A stretch of DNA of 64,000 nucleotides from Pantoea septica (GCF_002095575.1 NZ_MLJJ01000001.1:1-64000), one strand, 5' to 3'; shown: positions 30,384-40,990, numbered from the stretch's first letter. Notes: generated by a model not told the origin, from the sequence alone. Numbers and translations: made by a program.

Positions 30384-30459
30384 CTATCTGGAAAGGCTCT
30401 GAAACGGATTATCACACCACAACGCGCTACCATAGCGCTTTTGCTTGCGGGAGAGCCCC

Positions 30460-31272
30460 ATGTGGATAAATGGAACGGAGCAGCGCACGCTGCCTGTCAG
30501 CGATCGCGCGACGCAGTTCGGCGACGGCTGTTTTACCACGGCAGCGGTGCATAACGGCCGCATTCAGCTGCTGGCGGCGCACCTGCGCCGTCTGCGCGAG
30601 GGATGCGAACGCCTGATGATGCCCGACGTCGACTGGTCGCAGCTGGAAAAAGAGATGCGCGCAGCCGCACAGCCGCACGCCCAGGCGGTTCTGAAAGTCA
30701 TCCTCAGCGCCGGCGCTGGCGGGCGCGGCTACAGCCGCAAAGGCGGCAGCGGCGCCACGCGCATCGTCTCGGTTGCGCCCTGGCCGCACCACTATCAGCC
30801 GCTGCAAACGCTGGGCGTCAGGCTGCGTACCAGCCCGGTGCGGCTGGCGCAGAGCCCGTTGCTGGCGGGCATCAAACACCTGAATCGCCTGGAGCAGGTG
30901 ATGATCCGGGCGCATCTCGACCAGAGCGACGCCGACGAGGCGCTGGTGCTTGACACTTCGGGCTACGTGGTGGAATGCTGTGCGGCCAATTTATTCTGGC
31001 GGCAGGGCGAACGCGTTTTTACGCCTGATTTGACGCACGCTGGCGTCGACGGCGTAATGCGGCGCTATCTGATGGAGCAAATGGCCGCCGCAGGCCTGCA
31101 CTGCGATGTGGTGCGCTGTGAAGCGACGCAGCTGCAGGCGGCCGACGAAATTGTCATCTGCAATGCCCTGATGCCGGTTTTGCCGGTACGACAGCTGGAC
31201 GACAGGACGTTCAGCGAGCGCGCGCTCTACCAACGGTTTCAGCACAGCTGCTATTTAATGGAAGCAAAATGA
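30460..31272 (+). CDS. pabC: Aminodeoxychorismate lyase
   Basis: PLP enzyme of the branched-chain aminotransferase fold IV that releases p-aminobenzoate for folate; 270 aa. The start is the ATG at 30460 ([20 protein letters not shown]) after GGGAG. Motifs: [23 protein letters not shown] (PLP-binding Lys) and [10 protein letters not shown]. First in an overlapping set: the mltG ATG overlaps its TGA. Confidence 0.95.
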   Translation: MWINGTEQRTLPVSDRATQFGDGCFTTAAVHNGRIQLLAAHLRRLREGCERLMMPDVDWSQLEKEMRAAAQPHAQAVLKVILSAGAGGRGYSRKGGSGATRIVSVAPWPHHYQPLQTLGVRLRTSPVRLAQSPLLAGIKHLNRLEQVMIRAHLDQSDADEALVLDTSGYVVECCAANLFWRQGERVFTPDLTHAGVDGVMRRYLMEQMAAAGLHCDVVRCEATQLQAADEIVICNALMPVLPVRQLDDRTFSERALYQRFQHSCYLMEAK

Positions 31273-32288
31273 GTCGAACGAAAAAATTTTTCGCCGTCGT
31301 CGCGGCGATTCTGGCCCTGGCGGCGGCCTTCAGCTACTGGCAAATCCAGCGCTTCGCCGCGACGCCCTTAACCATTGACCAGGAAACGATCTATACCTTG
31401 CCAGCGGGCACCGGCCGGGTGGCGCTGGAGGCGCAGCTGGAGAGCCAGCATCTGATCCCGCAAAGCGTCTGGTTCGGTGCGCTGCTGAAGCTCGAGCCGG
31501 ACCTGGCGCGCTTTAAAGCGGGTACCTACCGGCTAGAGAAGGGGATGACGGTGCGCGCGCTGCTGCAGCTGCTCGCCAGCGGCAAAGAGGCGCAGTTCCC
31601 GCTGCGGCTGGTAGAGGGCCAACGCCTGATCGACTGGCTTGCTGAGCTGCGCGCCGCGCCCTATATCAAACACCAGCTGAAAGATGACCAGTTCGCCACG
31701 CTGGCGAAGACGCTGAACATCGACCCGCTGGCGCTGGAAGGCAGTTTTTATCCCGATACCTATCTTTATACCGCCAACACCAGCGATATCGCGCTGCTGC
31801 AGCGCGCGCACGTCCGTATGACGGCGCTGGTGGATCAGATCTGGAAAAATCGCATGCCGGACCTGCCCTATAAAAATCCGCAGGAGATGGTAACCATGGC
31901 CTCGGTGATTGAAAAAGAGACCGCCGTCAGCGCTGAGCGCGCGCGCGTCGCCTCGGTGTTTATCAACCGGCTGCGCACCGGCATGAAGCTGCAAACCGAT
32001 CCGACGGTGATTTACGGCATGGGCGAGAAGTATACGGGCACGCTGACGCGTAAAGACCTTGAGACGCCGACCGATTACAATACCTATACCATAAACGGCC
32101 TGCCGCCTGGCCCTATTGCCGCGCCGAGCAAAGCCTCTCTGGAAGCGGCCGCGCATCCCGAAAAAACCGATTACCTCTATTTTGTTGCCGACGGCAAGGG
32201 CGGTCATACCTTTACCACCAACCTTGCCAGCCATAACCAGGCGGTACAGGCCTACCGGCAAACGCTGAAGGAAAAAGATGAAAAGTAA
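31269..32288 (+). CDS. mltG: Endolytic murein transglycosylase MltG
   Basis: Inner-membrane-anchored enzyme (339 aa) that cuts nascent glycan strands. One N-terminal membrane helix (residues 7-25) is followed by LysM-like and YceG domains. The catalytic glutamate is Glu215 in ASVIEKET (Glu218 in E. coli). The [19 protein letters not shown] block is typical. ATGA overlap with pabC, and 11-bp overlap with tmk. Confidence 0.96.
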   Translation: MSRTKKFFAVVAAILALAAAFSYWQIQRFAATPLTIDQETIYTLPAGTGRVALEAQLESQHLIPQSVWFGALLKLEPDLARFKAGTYRLEKGMTVRALLQLLASGKEAQFPLRLVEGQRLIDWLAELRAAPYIKHQLKDDQFATLAKTLNIDPLALEGSFYPDTYLYTANTSDIALLQRAHVRMTALVDQIWKNRMPDLPYKNPQEMVTMASVIEKETAVSAERARVASVFINRLRTGMKLQTDPTVIYGMGEKYTGTLTRKDLETPTDYNTYTINGLPPGPIAAPSKASLEAAAHPEKTDYLYFVADGKGGHTFTTNLASHNQAVQAYRQTLKEKDEK

Positions 32289-32910
32289 GTTTATCGTCAT
32301 TGAAGGCCTGGAAGGCGCCGGAAAAACCACGGCGCGCGAGGCGGTGGTCGAAACGCTGCGCGAGCGGGGCGTTCAGGATATCGTCTTCACCCGCGAGCCG
32401 GGCGGCACGCCGCTGGCGGAGCAGCTGCGCGTACTGGTGAAGCAGGGCATTGAGGGCGAACAGGTCACGGACAAAGCGGAGCTGCTGATGCTCTACGCCG
32501 CCCGTGTACAGCTGGTGGATACCGTGATTAAACCCGCGCTGGCGCGCGGCGCCTGGGTCATCGGCGACCGGCACGACCTCTCTTCGCAGGCCTATCAGGG
32601 CGGCGGACGCGGGCTGGACGCCGCGCTGATGCGCACGCTGCGCGACGCCGTGCTGGGCGATTTTCGCCCCGATCTTCAACTCTACCTCGACGTCACGCCG
32701 GAAATCGGCCTGCAGCGCGCCCGCGCCCGCGGCGAGCTGGATCGCATTGAGCAGGAGTCGCTACGCTTTTTCGAGCGCACTCGCGAGCGCTATCTGGCGC
32801 TGGCTGCCGAAGACGCGCGCATCCTGACCGTGGATGCCACGCAGCCGCTTGAGAGCGTCACGCAGGCGATCAAAGCGACCCTGGCGGACTGGCTGGATCG
32901 GCAGGCATGA
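32278..32910 (+). CDS. tmk: Thymidylate kinase
   Basis: Phosphorylates dTMP; 210 aa. P-loop [10 protein letters not shown] at 10-19, DR motif [16 protein letters not shown], and the LID region [14 protein letters not shown], which lacks P-loop arginines as in the E. coli type. It overlaps mltG and holB, so it is translated in coupling with both. Confidence 0.97.
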   Translation: MKSKFIVIEGLEGAGKTTAREAVVETLRERGVQDIVFTREPGGTPLAEQLRVLVKQGIEGEQVTDKAELLMLYAARVQLVDTVIKPALARGAWVIGDRHDLSSQAYQGGGRGLDAALMRTLRDAVLGDFRPDLQLYLDVTPEIGLQRARARGELDRIEQESLRFFERTRERYLALAAEDARILTVDATQPLESVTQAIKATLADWLDRQA

Positions 32911-33896
32911 ACTGGTATCCATGGCTGAATCAGCCTTACCGCTACATTATCGGCCAGCATCAGGCAGGACGCGCGCATCACGCGCTGCTGATCCAGGCGA
33001 TTGACGGAATGGGTGAAGAGGCGCTGGTATGGGGCGTCAGCCGCTGGCTGATGTGCCAGCAGAAGGATGGACTGAAGAGCTGCGGCCAGTGCCACGGCTG
33101 TCAGCTGATGCAGGCGCAAACGCATCCCGACTGGTACCGCCTGGAGGCGGAGAAGGGCAAAAGCACGCTGGGTATTGACGCGGTGCGCCAGGTGACCGAG
33201 AAACTCTACCATTTCGCCCAGCAGGGCGGCGCGAAAGTGGTCTGGCTGCCTGATGCCGCGCAGCTGAGCGAATCGGCGGCTAACGCGCTGCTGAAAACCC
33301 TGGAAGAGCCGCCGGCCAACAGCTGGTTCTTCTTAGGCAGCCGCGAATCGTCGCGTCTGCTGGCCACGCTGCGCAGCCGGTGTATGGCGCTCTCGCTGGC
33401 GCCGCCGGATGAGGCGCAGAGCCTGCAGTGGTTGGGCAAGCAGCTGCCGCACGAGTCTGTCGCGCTGCAGACCGCGCTGCGCCTCAGCGCGGGCGCGCCT
33501 GCGGCGGCGCTACAGCTGCTGGAGCCGGCGCGCTGGCAGGCGCGCCAGAACCTGTGCGACGGGCTGCCCGCCGCGCTGCGGCAGGATATTTTGCTGCTGC
33601 TGCCGCTGCTTAATGCCGAAGATGTCGCCGCGCGCATCAGCTGGCTGATGGCGCTGCTGGTGGATGCGATCAAATGGCAGCAGGGCGCCGTGCGCTGGTT
33701 AAGCAACCCCGACCGTCAGGATGTGGTCGCGCTGCTGGCGGAGACCTTTTCCGCCCGTGCGCTGGATGAGAGCGCGCGCGCGTGGATGCAGTGCCGGGAA
33801 GAGCTGATCCACGTGGCCGCCGTCAACCGCGAACTTCTGTTAACCGACCGACTTCTGAGCTGGGCCGATCAACGCAAGCCCGGCGTAGTCGCTTAA
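32907..33896 (+). CDS. holB: DNA polymerase III subunit delta prime
   Basis: Clamp-loader subunit of 329 aa. The N-terminal domain has a zinc module (CGQCHGC with an upstream Cys in [12 protein letters not shown]). It keeps the AAA+ fold but lacks a working P-loop, and SRC in [10 protein letters not shown] is the conserved sensor-1 region motif. Start overlaps the tmk TGA (ATGA). Confidence 0.96.
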   Translation: MNWYPWLNQPYRYIIGQHQAGRAHHALLIQAIDGMGEEALVWGVSRWLMCQQKDGLKSCGQCHGCQLMQAQTHPDWYRLEAEKGKSTLGIDAVRQVTEKLYHFAQQGGAKVVWLPDAAQLSESAANALLKTLEEPPANSWFFLGSRESSRLLATLRSRCMALSLAPPDEAQSLQWLGKQLPHESVALQTALRLSAGAPAAALQLLEPARWQARQNLCDGLPAALRQDILLLLPLLNAEDVAARISWLMALLVDAIKWQQGAVRWLSNPDRQDVVALLAETFSARALDESARAWMQCREELIHVAAVNRELLLTDRLLSWADQRKPGVVA

Positions 33897-33915
33897 CGAC
33901 AAAACGAGACACCTT

Positions 33916-34707
33916 ATGTTTATTGTGGATTCACACTGCCATCTTGATGGCCTGGATTATGAAAAGAACCATCGCGATCTTGACGATGTGCTGGCCAAAG
34001 CCGCCGCGCGCGACGTGAAGTTTATGCTGGCGATTGCCACCACGCTGCCGGGTTTTCATACCCTGAAGGCGCTGGTGGGCGACCGTGAAAATATCGCGCT
34101 CTCGGTCGGCGTGCACCCGCTGAATCAGGAAGAGCCGTACGACGTCGAGGAGTTTCGTCGTCTGGCCGCCGATCCGCGCGTAGTGGCGCTGGGCGAAACC
34201 GGACTCGACTACTATTATCAACAGGAAACCAAAGCACAGCAGCAGGCGTCGTTCCGCGAGCATATCCGCACCGGCATCGCGCTGAACAAGCCGATTATCG
34301 TGCATACCCGCGACGCGCGCGACGATACGCTGGCGATTCTGCGCGAAGAGCAGGTCGAGCGCTGCGGCGGCGTGCTGCACTGTTTTACCGAGGATCAGGC
34401 GACGGCGGCGAAGCTGCTCGATATGGGCTTCTATATCTCGTTTTCCGGTATCGTCACCTTCCGCAACGCCGAACAGCTGCGTGAAGCGGCGCGCTATGTG
34501 CCGCTGGATCGCATGCTGGTGGAGACCGACTCTCCCTATCTGGCGCCGGTGCCGTATCGCGGCAAAGAGAACCAGCCAGCCTATACGCGCGACGTGGCGG
34601 AATACCTCGCCGTGCTGAAAGGGGTCGATATCGAGACGCTGGCCGCCGCCACCACGCGAAACTTCTCGACGCTTTTCCAGGTGCCGTTGAGCCGGCTCGG
34701 CGGTTAA
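33916..34707 (+). CDS. ycfH: TatD-family metal-dependent hydrolase YcfH
   Basis: Predicted metal-dependent DNase/hydrolase of 263 aa. Metal ligands: HCHLDGLDY near the N-terminus, [22 protein letters not shown] and ETDSPYLAP, all present. The exact natural substrate is uncertain for this paralogue of TatD. Last gene of the pabC-mltG-tmk-holB run, followed by a terminator. Confidence 0.94.
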   Translation: MFIVDSHCHLDGLDYEKNHRDLDDVLAKAAARDVKFMLAIATTLPGFHTLKALVGDRENIALSVGVHPLNQEEPYDVEEFRRLAADPRVVALGETGLDYYYQQETKAQQQASFREHIRTGIALNKPIIVHTRDARDDTLAILREEQVERCGGVLHCFTEDQATAAKLLDMGFYISFSGIVTFRNAEQLREAARYVPLDRMLVETDSPYLAPVPYRGKENQPAYTRDVAEYLAVLKGVDIETLAAATTRNFSTLFQVPLSRLGG

Positions 34708-34752
34708 GGTTTTATTTCAAAGCCTGTAATAATTCGGTAATACCGACTGATT

Positions 34753-34783
34753 GCCCTGCTTTTTATCGCAGGGCTACTGTTTT
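34753..34783 (+). terminator. Terminator after ycfH
   Basis: GCCCTGC / GCAGGGC around a T-rich loop, then TACTGTTTTA. The stem is good and the T-run broken, 45 nt past the stop. Confidence 0.7.
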
Positions 34784-34846
34784 ATGGGGTAAAAATAGCG
34801 CTGTCAGTCAGAATATACTGATATAAGAGCGAGGCGATCCAGGAAA

Positions 34847-34983
34847 CGTGATAGTCGTCAAAGTAACGCCGGATGATTTATTTTACCCTTCGTAATAATT
34901 AAAAGGCGGTCACCGTCAAACGGGTTGCGGATCCTCCCCCGCGACCCAGCGCACTGCGCGAAATCGCACTCATACTCAGGAGC
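34847..34983 (+). promoter_or_regulatory. ptsG control region: CRP, Mlc and SgrS sites
   Basis: CGTGATAGTCGTCAAA (34847-34862) fits a CRP site and closely follows the E. coli ptsG site. TTATTTTAC-CCTTCG-TAATAA (34878-34898) matches the Mlc operator palindrome over the start region. CATACTCAGGAGC (34971-34983) includes the ribosome binding site and is the stretch to which the small RNA SgrS pairs in E. coli. Together they predict glucose induction through Mlc, cAMP dependence, and sugar-phosphate stress repression. Confidence 0.75.
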
Positions 34984-34991
34984 TTCAGGCT

Positions 34992-36425
34992 ATGTTCAAG
35001 AACGCATTTGCGAACCTGCAAAAGGTCGGTAAATCGCTCATGCTGCCGGTATCGGTTCTGCCGATCGCCGGCATTTTATTAGGTGTTGGTTCGGCAAACT
35101 TTAGCTGGCTGCCGGCCGTCGTTTCCCACGTGATGGCGGAAGCGGGCGGTTCGGTGTTTGCTAATATGCCGCTTATCTTCGCTATCGGCGTGGCGCTCGG
35201 CTTTACCAACAACGACGGCGTCTCCGCGCTGGCGTCAGTGGTGGCGTACGGCATCATGGTGAAAACCATGGCGGTGGTCGCGCCGCTGGTGCTGCATCTC
35301 TCCGCTGAGGAGATTGCCGCGCACCATCTGGCGGATACCGGCGTACTGGGCGGCATTATCGCCGGTGCGATAGCGGCCTATATGTTCAACCGCTTCTACC
35401 GTATCAAGCTGCCAGAATATCTCGGCTTCTTCGCCGGTAAGCGCTTTGTGCCGATTATCTCCGGCCTGGCGGCGATCGTGCTGGGCGTGCTGCTCTCCTT
35501 TATCTGGCCGCCGATTGGCTCGGCGATTCAGGAGTTCTCGCAGTGGGCTGCCTATCAGAACCCGGTTGTGGCGTTCGGCATTTACGGCGTGGTTGAGCGT
35601 GCGCTGGTGCCTTTCGGCCTGCACCATATCTGGAACGTACCTTTCCAGATGCAGATCGGCGAGTTCACCAACGCGGCGGGTCAGGTGTTCCACGGCGATA
35701 TTCCGCGCTATATGGCGGGCGATCCGACCGCGGGCAAACTCTCTGGCGGCTTCCTGTTCAAAATGTACGGCCTGCCGGCGGCAGCCATCGCCATCTGGCA
35801 TTCGGCGAAGCCTGAAAACCGCGCCAAAGTGGGCGGCATCATGATCTCCGCCGCGCTCACCGCGTTCCTGACCGGTATTACCGAGCCGATCGAGTTCTCG
35901 TTCATGTTCGTTGCGCCGATCCTCTACGTGATCCACGCGATTCTGGCCGGTCTGGCGTTCCCGATCTGTATCCTGCTCGGCATGCGCGACGGCACCAGCT
36001 TCTCGCACGGCCTGATCGACTTTATCGTGCTGAGCGGCAACAGCAGCAAAATCTGGCTCTTCCCGGTCGTCGGCATTATCTACGGTCTGGTTTACTACAC
36101 CATTTTCCGCGTGCTGATTGTGAAGCTGAACCTGAAAACCCCAGGCCGTGAAGAGACGACTACCGAGTCCTCTTCAGCCACCGGCAGCGAAATGGCGGGC
36201 AAGCTGGTTTCTGCCTTCGGCGGCAAAGAGAACATCACCAACCTGGATGCCTGTATTACTCGTCTGCGCGTCAGCGTGGCGGACGTCAGCAAGGTTAACC
36301 AGAACGAGCTGAAAAACCTCGGCGCCCGTGGCGTGGTGGTGGCAGGCTCTGGCGTTCAGGCGATTTTCGGCACCAGGTCCGATAACCTGAAAACCGATAT
36401 GGATGAATATATCCGCAGCATGTAA
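34992..36425 (+). CDS. ptsG: PTS glucose-specific transporter EIICB
   Basis: Imports and phosphorylates glucose; 477 aa, same as E. coli. The EIIC membrane domain (about 1-385) includes [12 protein letters not shown] and [12 protein letters not shown]. The EIIB domain (about 395-477) has the phosphorylated Cys421 in [11 protein letters not shown] terminator follows at once. It is convergent with rhiN. Confidence 0.97.
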   Translation: MFKNAFANLQKVGKSLMLPVSVLPIAGILLGVGSANFSWLPAVVSHVMAEAGGSVFANMPLIFAIGVALGFTNNDGVSALASVVAYGIMVKTMAVVAPLVLHLSAEEIAAHHLADTGVLGGIIAGAIAAYMFNRFYRIKLPEYLGFFAGKRFVPIISGLAAIVLGVLLSFIWPPIGSAIQEFSQWAAYQNPVVAFGIYGVVERALVPFGLHHIWNVPFQMQIGEFTNAAGQVFHGDIPRYMAGDPTAGKLSGGFLFKMYGLPAAAIAIWHSAKPENRAKVGGIMISAALTAFLTGITEPIEFSFMFVAPILYVIHAILAGLAFPICILLGMRDGTSFSHGLIDFIVLSGNSSKIWLFPVVGIIYGLVYYTIFRVLIVKLNLKTPGREETTTESSSATGSEMAGKLVSAFGGKENITNLDACITRLRVSVADVSKVNQNELKNLGARGVVVAGSGVQAIFGTRSDNLKTDMDEYIRSM

Positions 36426-36435
36426 TGCGCGATAA

Positions 36436-36468
36436 GAAAAAAGCCCCGCACAAGCGGGGCTTTTTTTT
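36436..36468. terminator. Bidirectional terminator, ptsG/rhiN
   Basis: A6, AGCCCCGC-ACAA-GCGGGGCT, T8. It serves ptsG on plus and could act on rhiN on minus. Confidence 0.9.
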
Positions 36469-36538
36469 GGGCGCAGAGGCGTCGCGGATGAGAGGGCCCG
36501 ACGCCAGCCGGGGCTATTGTTCAACCGCAATCAAGGGA

Positions 36539-37678
36539 TCAGAGATAGGCCCGCAGGTATTCCGTCAGACACAGCAGCGCCATCGCCTGACCGTAGGGCA
36601 TGGAGGTCAGCGGCACGTTGCGGTAGTAGTCGAGATCGCTGCCCATCGCGGTGCCGAATGAAACCTGTTTCAGTTCGCCGTCCTCGTCGATATTGGCGAT
36701 CACGCCGCGCAGCGCGTTCAGGCCGGTGGGCAGATAATCCGCGCTGAGGTAGCGCTTGCGCACCGCCTTGATAATGCCGTAGGCGAAGCCTGCGGTCGCC
36801 GACGCTTCCAGATAGCTATCTGGATCGTCCAGCAGCGTATGCCACAGGCCGCTCGGATGCTGGCAGGCGCGTAGCGCTTTCACCTGGCTCTCCAGCACCT
36901 GCAGCAAAAAGCGACGCGTCGCATGCTGTTCCGGCCAGTTCATCATCTCCAGGAAGTCGGGAATGACGATGGTGAGCCAGCTGTTGCCACGCGCCCAGCG
37001 CGCATTGGCGAAATTATGGCGTCCTTCAAAGTTCCAGCCGTGGAACCAGAGCCCGGTCTGGCGATCCATCAGATATTGCGTATGCAGCAGGAACTGATAG
37101 CTCGCCTCTTCGATAAATTCCTGACGATTCAGCAGCTGGCCGATTTTCGCCAGCGCCATTACGCTCATCATCAGCGTATCGTCCCAGAGCTGCTGATGGT
37201 TTTCATTGTTGTAGACGATATGCTGCAGGCCGCCCTGTTCGGTGCGCGGCATCTCATACATCACCCATTCCGCCCAGCGCTCCAGCACCGCCCGCCAGGC
37301 GGGGTTGCCGGTCTCTTCGTAGCGCCAGGCGAGCGTCAGGAAGGGCGCGACGGTATTCACGTTCTTGGTTGGGGTGCCTTCTGCAAGGCGCGCGGCAAAC
37401 CACTGGTCGATAATGCTCAGCGTCTGCTGGTCACCGGTTTGCTGGTAATAGTGCAGCATGCCGTAGAGCCCGATGCCGTGAGTCCACTCCCAGCCAGCCC
37501 AGCCTTTGGTGTCAATTACCCGCCCGTCATCGAGATGCAGCAAAAATTCTCCCGTCTCGTCGGTGATATTCACCAGGTTTTGCGTCAGCTTGTGAATCAG
37601 TTGCAACAGTTCCTGGCGCGGCAGTAGAAATTCTGGTTGGCACAAAAGCGCACTCTGTTTCACAGGAAATACAGTCAT
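36539..37678 (-). CDS. rhiN: GH105 unsaturated rhamnogalacturonyl hydrolase, RhiN-like
   Basis: Predicted intracellular enzyme of 379 aa that removes the unsaturated galacturonyl end from rhamnogalacturonan oligomers. The GH105/YteR signature blocks are WEWTHGIGLYGMLHYYQQT, WDDTLMMSVMALAKIG (with the catalytic Asp) and ANARWARGNSWL. No signal peptide is seen, so it acts on imported fragments. It lies 9 nt after a GPH-type sugar symporter gene, which supports the RhiTN assignment; another glycuronyl hydrolase specificity is possible. Confidence 0.82.
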   Translation of the reverse strand: MTVFPVKQSALLCQPEFLLPRQELLQLIHKLTQNLVNITDETGEFLLHLDDGRVIDTKGWAGWEWTHGIGLYGMLHYYQQTGDQQTLSIIDQWFAARLAEGTPTKNVNTVAPFLTLAWRYEETGNPAWRAVLERWAEWVMYEMPRTEQGGLQHIVYNNENHQQLWDDTLMMSVMALAKIGQLLNRQEFIEEASYQFLLHTQYLMDRQTGLWFHGWNFEGRHNFANARWARGNSWLTIVIPDFLEMMNWPEQHATRRFLLQVLESQVKALRACQHPSGLWHTLLDDPDSYLEASATAGFAYGIIKAVRKRYLSADYLPTGLNALRGVIANIDEDGELKQVSFGTAMGSDLDYYRNVPLTSMPYGQAMALLCLTEYLRAYL

Positions 37679-37687
37679 GGTTCATTC

Positions 37688-39280
37688 CTATCGTTTCAAG
37701 GTCGTAGTAAGGGAAGAGGCGATCGGACGCGCAGTCTTGAGCGGCGGCGCGGCCGGTTTATGACGGTTAAGGAAGCCGATATTGTTGTTGCCCCAGAGAT
37801 TCTCATACGGCATGCCGGCCAGGGTTTCGACGATGTCGCGCGCTTCCGGCGTGAGGCGCTCTGGCAGGACGCGGTCAGCTTCGCGCATTTTCAGCGTCTC
37901 TTCGCGCAGCACGGTGTGGGTCTGCAAATTGAGCTTAAAGCGAAGCGAAACCAGAAAGCCGCAGGCCAGCACGCACAGCGTGCCGAGACTAAGGATGCCG
38001 AGAATGGTATGGCTGACGCCCGGCGGCTGCGTCGCCTGCCCGGAGACGAAGCCGGAGAGCTGCAGCACGATGCCGACCAGCATGACCGCGCCCGCCTGAG
38101 AGGCTTTGCGGGTCAGGGTCATAATACCGGCGAAAATTCCCTCGCGGCGCTGGCCGGTAATCACCTCGTCGACGTCGGCGATATAGGTGTAGATATTCCA
38201 GGGCACATAGTTGATCCCGCCGCGTCCCAGACCTGCCAGCGCGGAGATCAGCAGCAACAGCGAGAAGCTGTCATTCATGCCCGCATACCAGAGGCCGGCG
38301 TAGGAGAGGGCCGCGAGGCCGAACAGCATGACCACCAGACGGTAGGCTGGCGCCGGTCCCATGCGGATGCAGAGCGGGATCATGCCCATCACGGCGATAA
38401 ACTGCAGCACCGCCATGGTGCCCATCAGATTGGAAGCGATCTGCGCGCTCTGCATCAGTACGAACACCACATACCAGGTAAAGACGGCGTTAAAGACATC
38501 CTGCGCGATATAGCCGCCCAGATACATGCCGAGGTGCTGACGGAAAATGCGGATGCGCAGCGTAGAGGCGAGTTCGACATAGAGGCGCTTCAGGCTCTGC
38601 ATCAGCGACAGCTGCCGCTTCTCCTCTTCGGCGCGGCGCGACTCCTCGGAAAAATCGCCGGGATCGCGCTCCCAGGTAAAAAGCCAGACCAGCGTCAGCA
38701 CCAGCGCGCAGATAACCGAAAACACCAGGCTGGCGTAGAAAAAAGAGAGCGGATTATCTTTGCCCAGCGCGCCAATTAAGACGCCTGGCAGGAAGGCGGC
38801 AAGGATCGCCGAGAGCTGGGCCAGCGCGATGCGCGCGCCGGAGAAGCGGGTCTTCTGTTTGAAATCGTCGGTCATTTCCGGCACCAGCGTTTCATAGGGC
38901 ACCAGAATCATGGTGTAGACCATATCGAACAGCAGATAGGTGGCGAGATACCACCAGAAACCCATATCGCTCAGCCACATCAGGCTGTAGCTGAAGACGC
39001 AGGGAATGCCGAGCAGAATAAAGAATTTGCGGCGGCCGAAGCGCTTGCCCAGCCAGGTCGAGCCGAAGTTATCGGTCAGGAAGCCCATCAGCGGACTAAC
39101 CACCGCGTCCAGCACGCGCGCGGCGGCGAAGATAAAGGTCGCTTCGATAGGCGTCAGGCCGCAGAAGGTAGTATAAAAATAGAGCAGCCAGGCGGCGGTA
39201 AGCGCCGTGGTGCCCGCGCCGAGGAAATCCCCAGAACCGTAAGCCAGATAGTGGCCAAAACCAATTTTACGTGAGCGCAT
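37688..39280 (-). CDS. rhiT: GPH-family oligosaccharide:cation symporter, RhiT-like
   Basis: Twelve-helix sugar symporter of the glycoside-pentoside-hexuronide family, 530 aa, longer than MelB-type members because of a C-terminal tail (from about 455). Family motifs: YGSGDFLGAG near the start, DAVVSPLMGFLTDN and GKRFGRRKFFI. Its coupling with a GH105 enzyme and a KdgR-like box upstream points to rhamnogalacturonan or oligogalacturonide uptake, as for Dickeya RhiT. The substrate is an inference. Confidence 0.78.
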   Translation of the reverse strand: MRSRKIGFGHYLAYGSGDFLGAGTTALTAAWLLYFYTTFCGLTPIEATFIFAAARVLDAVVSPLMGFLTDNFGSTWLGKRFGRRKFFILLGIPCVFSYSLMWLSDMGFWWYLATYLLFDMVYTMILVPYETLVPEMTDDFKQKTRFSGARIALAQLSAILAAFLPGVLIGALGKDNPLSFFYASLVFSVICALVLTLVWLFTWERDPGDFSEESRRAEEEKRQLSLMQSLKRLYVELASTLRIRIFRQHLGMYLGGYIAQDVFNAVFTWYVVFVLMQSAQIASNLMGTMAVLQFIAVMGMIPLCIRMGPAPAYRLVVMLFGLAALSYAGLWYAGMNDSFSLLLLISALAGLGRGGINYVPWNIYTYIADVDEVITGQRREGIFAGIMTLTRKASQAGAVMLVGIVLQLSGFVSGQATQPPGVSHTILGILSLGTLCVLACGFLVSLRFKLNLQTHTVLREETLKMREADRVLPERLTPEARDIVETLAGMPYENLWGNNNIGFLNRHKPAAPPLKTARPIASSLTTTLKR

Positions 39281-39633
39281 ACGGATGCTCCTTTATAGCC
39301 ATAGTCAGTACATCCTTTGTTATCCGGACGACACACTCGGAATAGATAGAAAGTAGAGCCGCAGCGCGGGGCAAACCTTCGCAATTTCGACAGGCGTCGC
39401 CCCTGGCTGGCAATCATGCAAAGAAAAGGGCGGTGCGTTTCTAATTTATGAAACGGCGTTTCATTTTAACTTCAGGCAGTGCGGGCGTTTGCGAAGCGGC
39501 GCACAGTTAAAAGAAGCGGCGAAAATGGCGCAAAGGCAGGCAGTTAATTGGCGAAAAGTGGTCCTGAGCTTGAAAGAAAACAAATTCCTCACGCATACTG
39601 ATTGACTGTCCATCAGGCTTAAGGAAATGCACC
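39281..39633. promoter_or_regulatory. rhiT/hinT divergent region
   Basis: This 353-bp interval separates rhiT (minus) and hinT (plus). It holds a KdgR-like palindrome (39448-39464) and a hinT promoter candidate: TTGAAA (39570-39575), 18-nt spacer, CATACT (39594-39599). A frame running from rhiT to 39417 on minus is not convincing as coding. No further genes seen. Confidence 0.6.
39448..39464. promoter_or_regulatory. KdgR-type operator upstream of rhiTN
   Basis: ATGAAAC-GGC-GTTTCAT is a perfect 7+7 palindrome with a 3-nt centre, flanked by T- and A-rich bases. The KdgR box known from pectinolytic enterobacteria is built on GAAAC-N3-GTTTC within TGAAA...TTTCA. It lies 168 nt before the rhiT ATG. 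Confidence 0.72.
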
Positions 39634-39984
39634 ATGGCTGAAGAAACGATTTTCAGTAAAATCATCCGTCGCGAAATCCCTGCCGACGTGGTGTATCAGG
39701 ACGAACTGGTCACTGCGTTTCGCGATATCTCTCCCAAAGCGCCGACGCATATTTTGATTGTCCCCAACGTGTTGATCCCCACCGCTAACGACGCGCTGCC
39801 CGCCCACGAGCAGGCGCTGGGCCGTCTGTTTACCGTCGCCGCGAAAATCGCGCGTGCCGAAGGCATCGATCAAGACGGCTATCGCCTGATCGTTAACTGC
39901 AATCGTCACGGCGGTCAGGAGGTTTATCACATTCATATGCATTTACTCGGCGGACGTCCGCTGGGTCCAATGCTGGCCGACTGA
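39634..39984 (+). CDS. hinT: HIT-family purine nucleoside phosphoramidase HinT
   Basis: Hydrolyses adenosine phosphoramidates; 116 aa. The histidine triad is H99-I-H101-M-H103-LL. Start [20 protein letters not shown] after AAGGAAATGCACC. It heads the hinT-ycfL-lpoB-thiK-nagZ-ycfP run as in E. coli. Confidence 0.96.
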   Translation: MAEETIFSKIIRREIPADVVYQDELVTAFRDISPKAPTHILIVPNVLIPTANDALPAHEQALGRLFTVAAKIARAEGIDQDGYRLIVNCNRHGGQEVYHIHMHLLGGRPLGPMLAD

Positions 39985-40005
39985 TCCTCCATACGGAAGC
40001 GAGTT

Positions 40006-40374
40006 ATGCGTCAATGGCTGACAGGCCTGCCGCTCCTGCTGACTCTGGCAGGCTGCAGCAGCGATAAACCAATGATCGACACGTCGCAGTCGCTGGTGAT
40101 GGAGTCCTCTGTGCTCTCTGCCGGCATCATCACCGACGAGCCGGTGGTGGACGAGGAAGATGGGCAGCAGCGCGCGCGCAGCGTGCTCTATAATCAGCGC
40201 GAGACGCCGGTAGTGATCCACTATCGTTATTACTGGTACGACGACAAAGGGCTGGAAATTATGCCGGGCGAACCGGCGCAGCGGGTCACCGTTCCGGCGC
40301 ACGGCAGCATTGTCGCCGCTTCCCAAATGGGCAACCTGACGGCCAGCAAGGTTCGTCTCTACCTTTATCTCTGA
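40006..40374 (+). CDS. ycfL: YcfL-type lipoprotein
   Basis: DUF1425 lipoprotein of 122 aa of unknown function. The signal peptide ends in LTLAG-C (lipidated Cys18), and a single Ig-like beta domain follows (VVIHYRYYWYDDKGLEIMPG). Always found next to lpoB in enterobacteria, so a cell-envelope role is likely. Confidence 0.9.
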   Translation: MRQWLTGLPLLLTLAGCSSDKPMIDTSQSLVMESSVLSAGIITDEPVVDEEDGQQRARSVLYNQRETPVVIHYRYYWYDDKGLEIMPGEPAQRVTVPAHGSIVAASQMGNLTASKVRLYLYL

Positions 40375-40384
40375 GGATTGTTAA

Positions 40385-40990
40385 GTGATTCGCCGACTCC
40401 CTCGTTCCGGAGCGCTCCTGATGGCGCTCATTCTTTCCGGCTGCGTAATTAAACAGCAGCAGCCTGCGCCCGTTGAACCGACGCAGCCCGCCGAACCCAC
40501 CCAGCCGCAGCCCGTGCCGCAGCCGCAGCCGGTGCCGGAGCCGACGCAGCCTGTGCCGCAGCCGCCGAAGCTGAAAACCATTAACTGGGACGCCAGCGTG
40601 CAGCCGCTGGTGGCGCAGATGCTGCGTTCCGCCAACGGCGTCGCGCCGGGCAGCGTGCTGATGGTCGATCGCATTAAAAACAGCACCAACGGCGCGTTGC
40701 AAAGCGAAAAAGCCACCGACGCGATTCAAAACGCGCTGGCCAACAACGGCAAGTTTACGCTGGTGACCAACGATCAGCTGGCGCAGGCTAAGCAGACGCT
40801 GGGCCTGTCGCCGGACGACAGCCTGAACTCGCGCAGCAAGGCCATTGGCCTGGCCCGCACCCTGAACGCGCAGTATGTGCTTTACAGTACGGCGCAGGGC
40901 GACGTGAAAACCCCGACGCTGCAAATGCAGCTGATGCTGGTGCAGACCGGCGAGATCGTCTGGTCAGGCAAAGGTGTCGCCCAGAATTGA
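40385..40990 (+). CDS. lpoB: Penicillin-binding protein activator LpoB
   Basis: Outer-membrane lipoprotein of 201 aa that reaches through the wall to activate PBP1b. GTG start at 40385; lipobox ILSG-C (Cys20). A Pro/Gln-rich linker (about 24-62) supplies the reach. The globular domain follows from INWDASVQPLVAQML. Its last 17 bases overlap thiK. Confidence 0.95.
   Translation: MIRRLPRSGALLMALILSGCVIKQQQPAPVEPTQPAEPTQPQPVPQPQPVPEPTQPVPQPPKLKTINWDASVQPLVAQMLRSANGVAPGSVLMVDRIKNSTNGALQSEKATDAIQNALANNGKFTLVTNDQLAQAKQTLGLSPDDSLNSRSKAIGLARTLNAQYVLYSTAQGDVKTPTLQMQLMLVQTGEIVWSGKGVAQN

Noticed and set aside
39154-39417. 87-aa minus-strand frame upstream of rhiT
   Set aside because: It overlaps the rhiT start in another frame and has no SD or conserved sequence.
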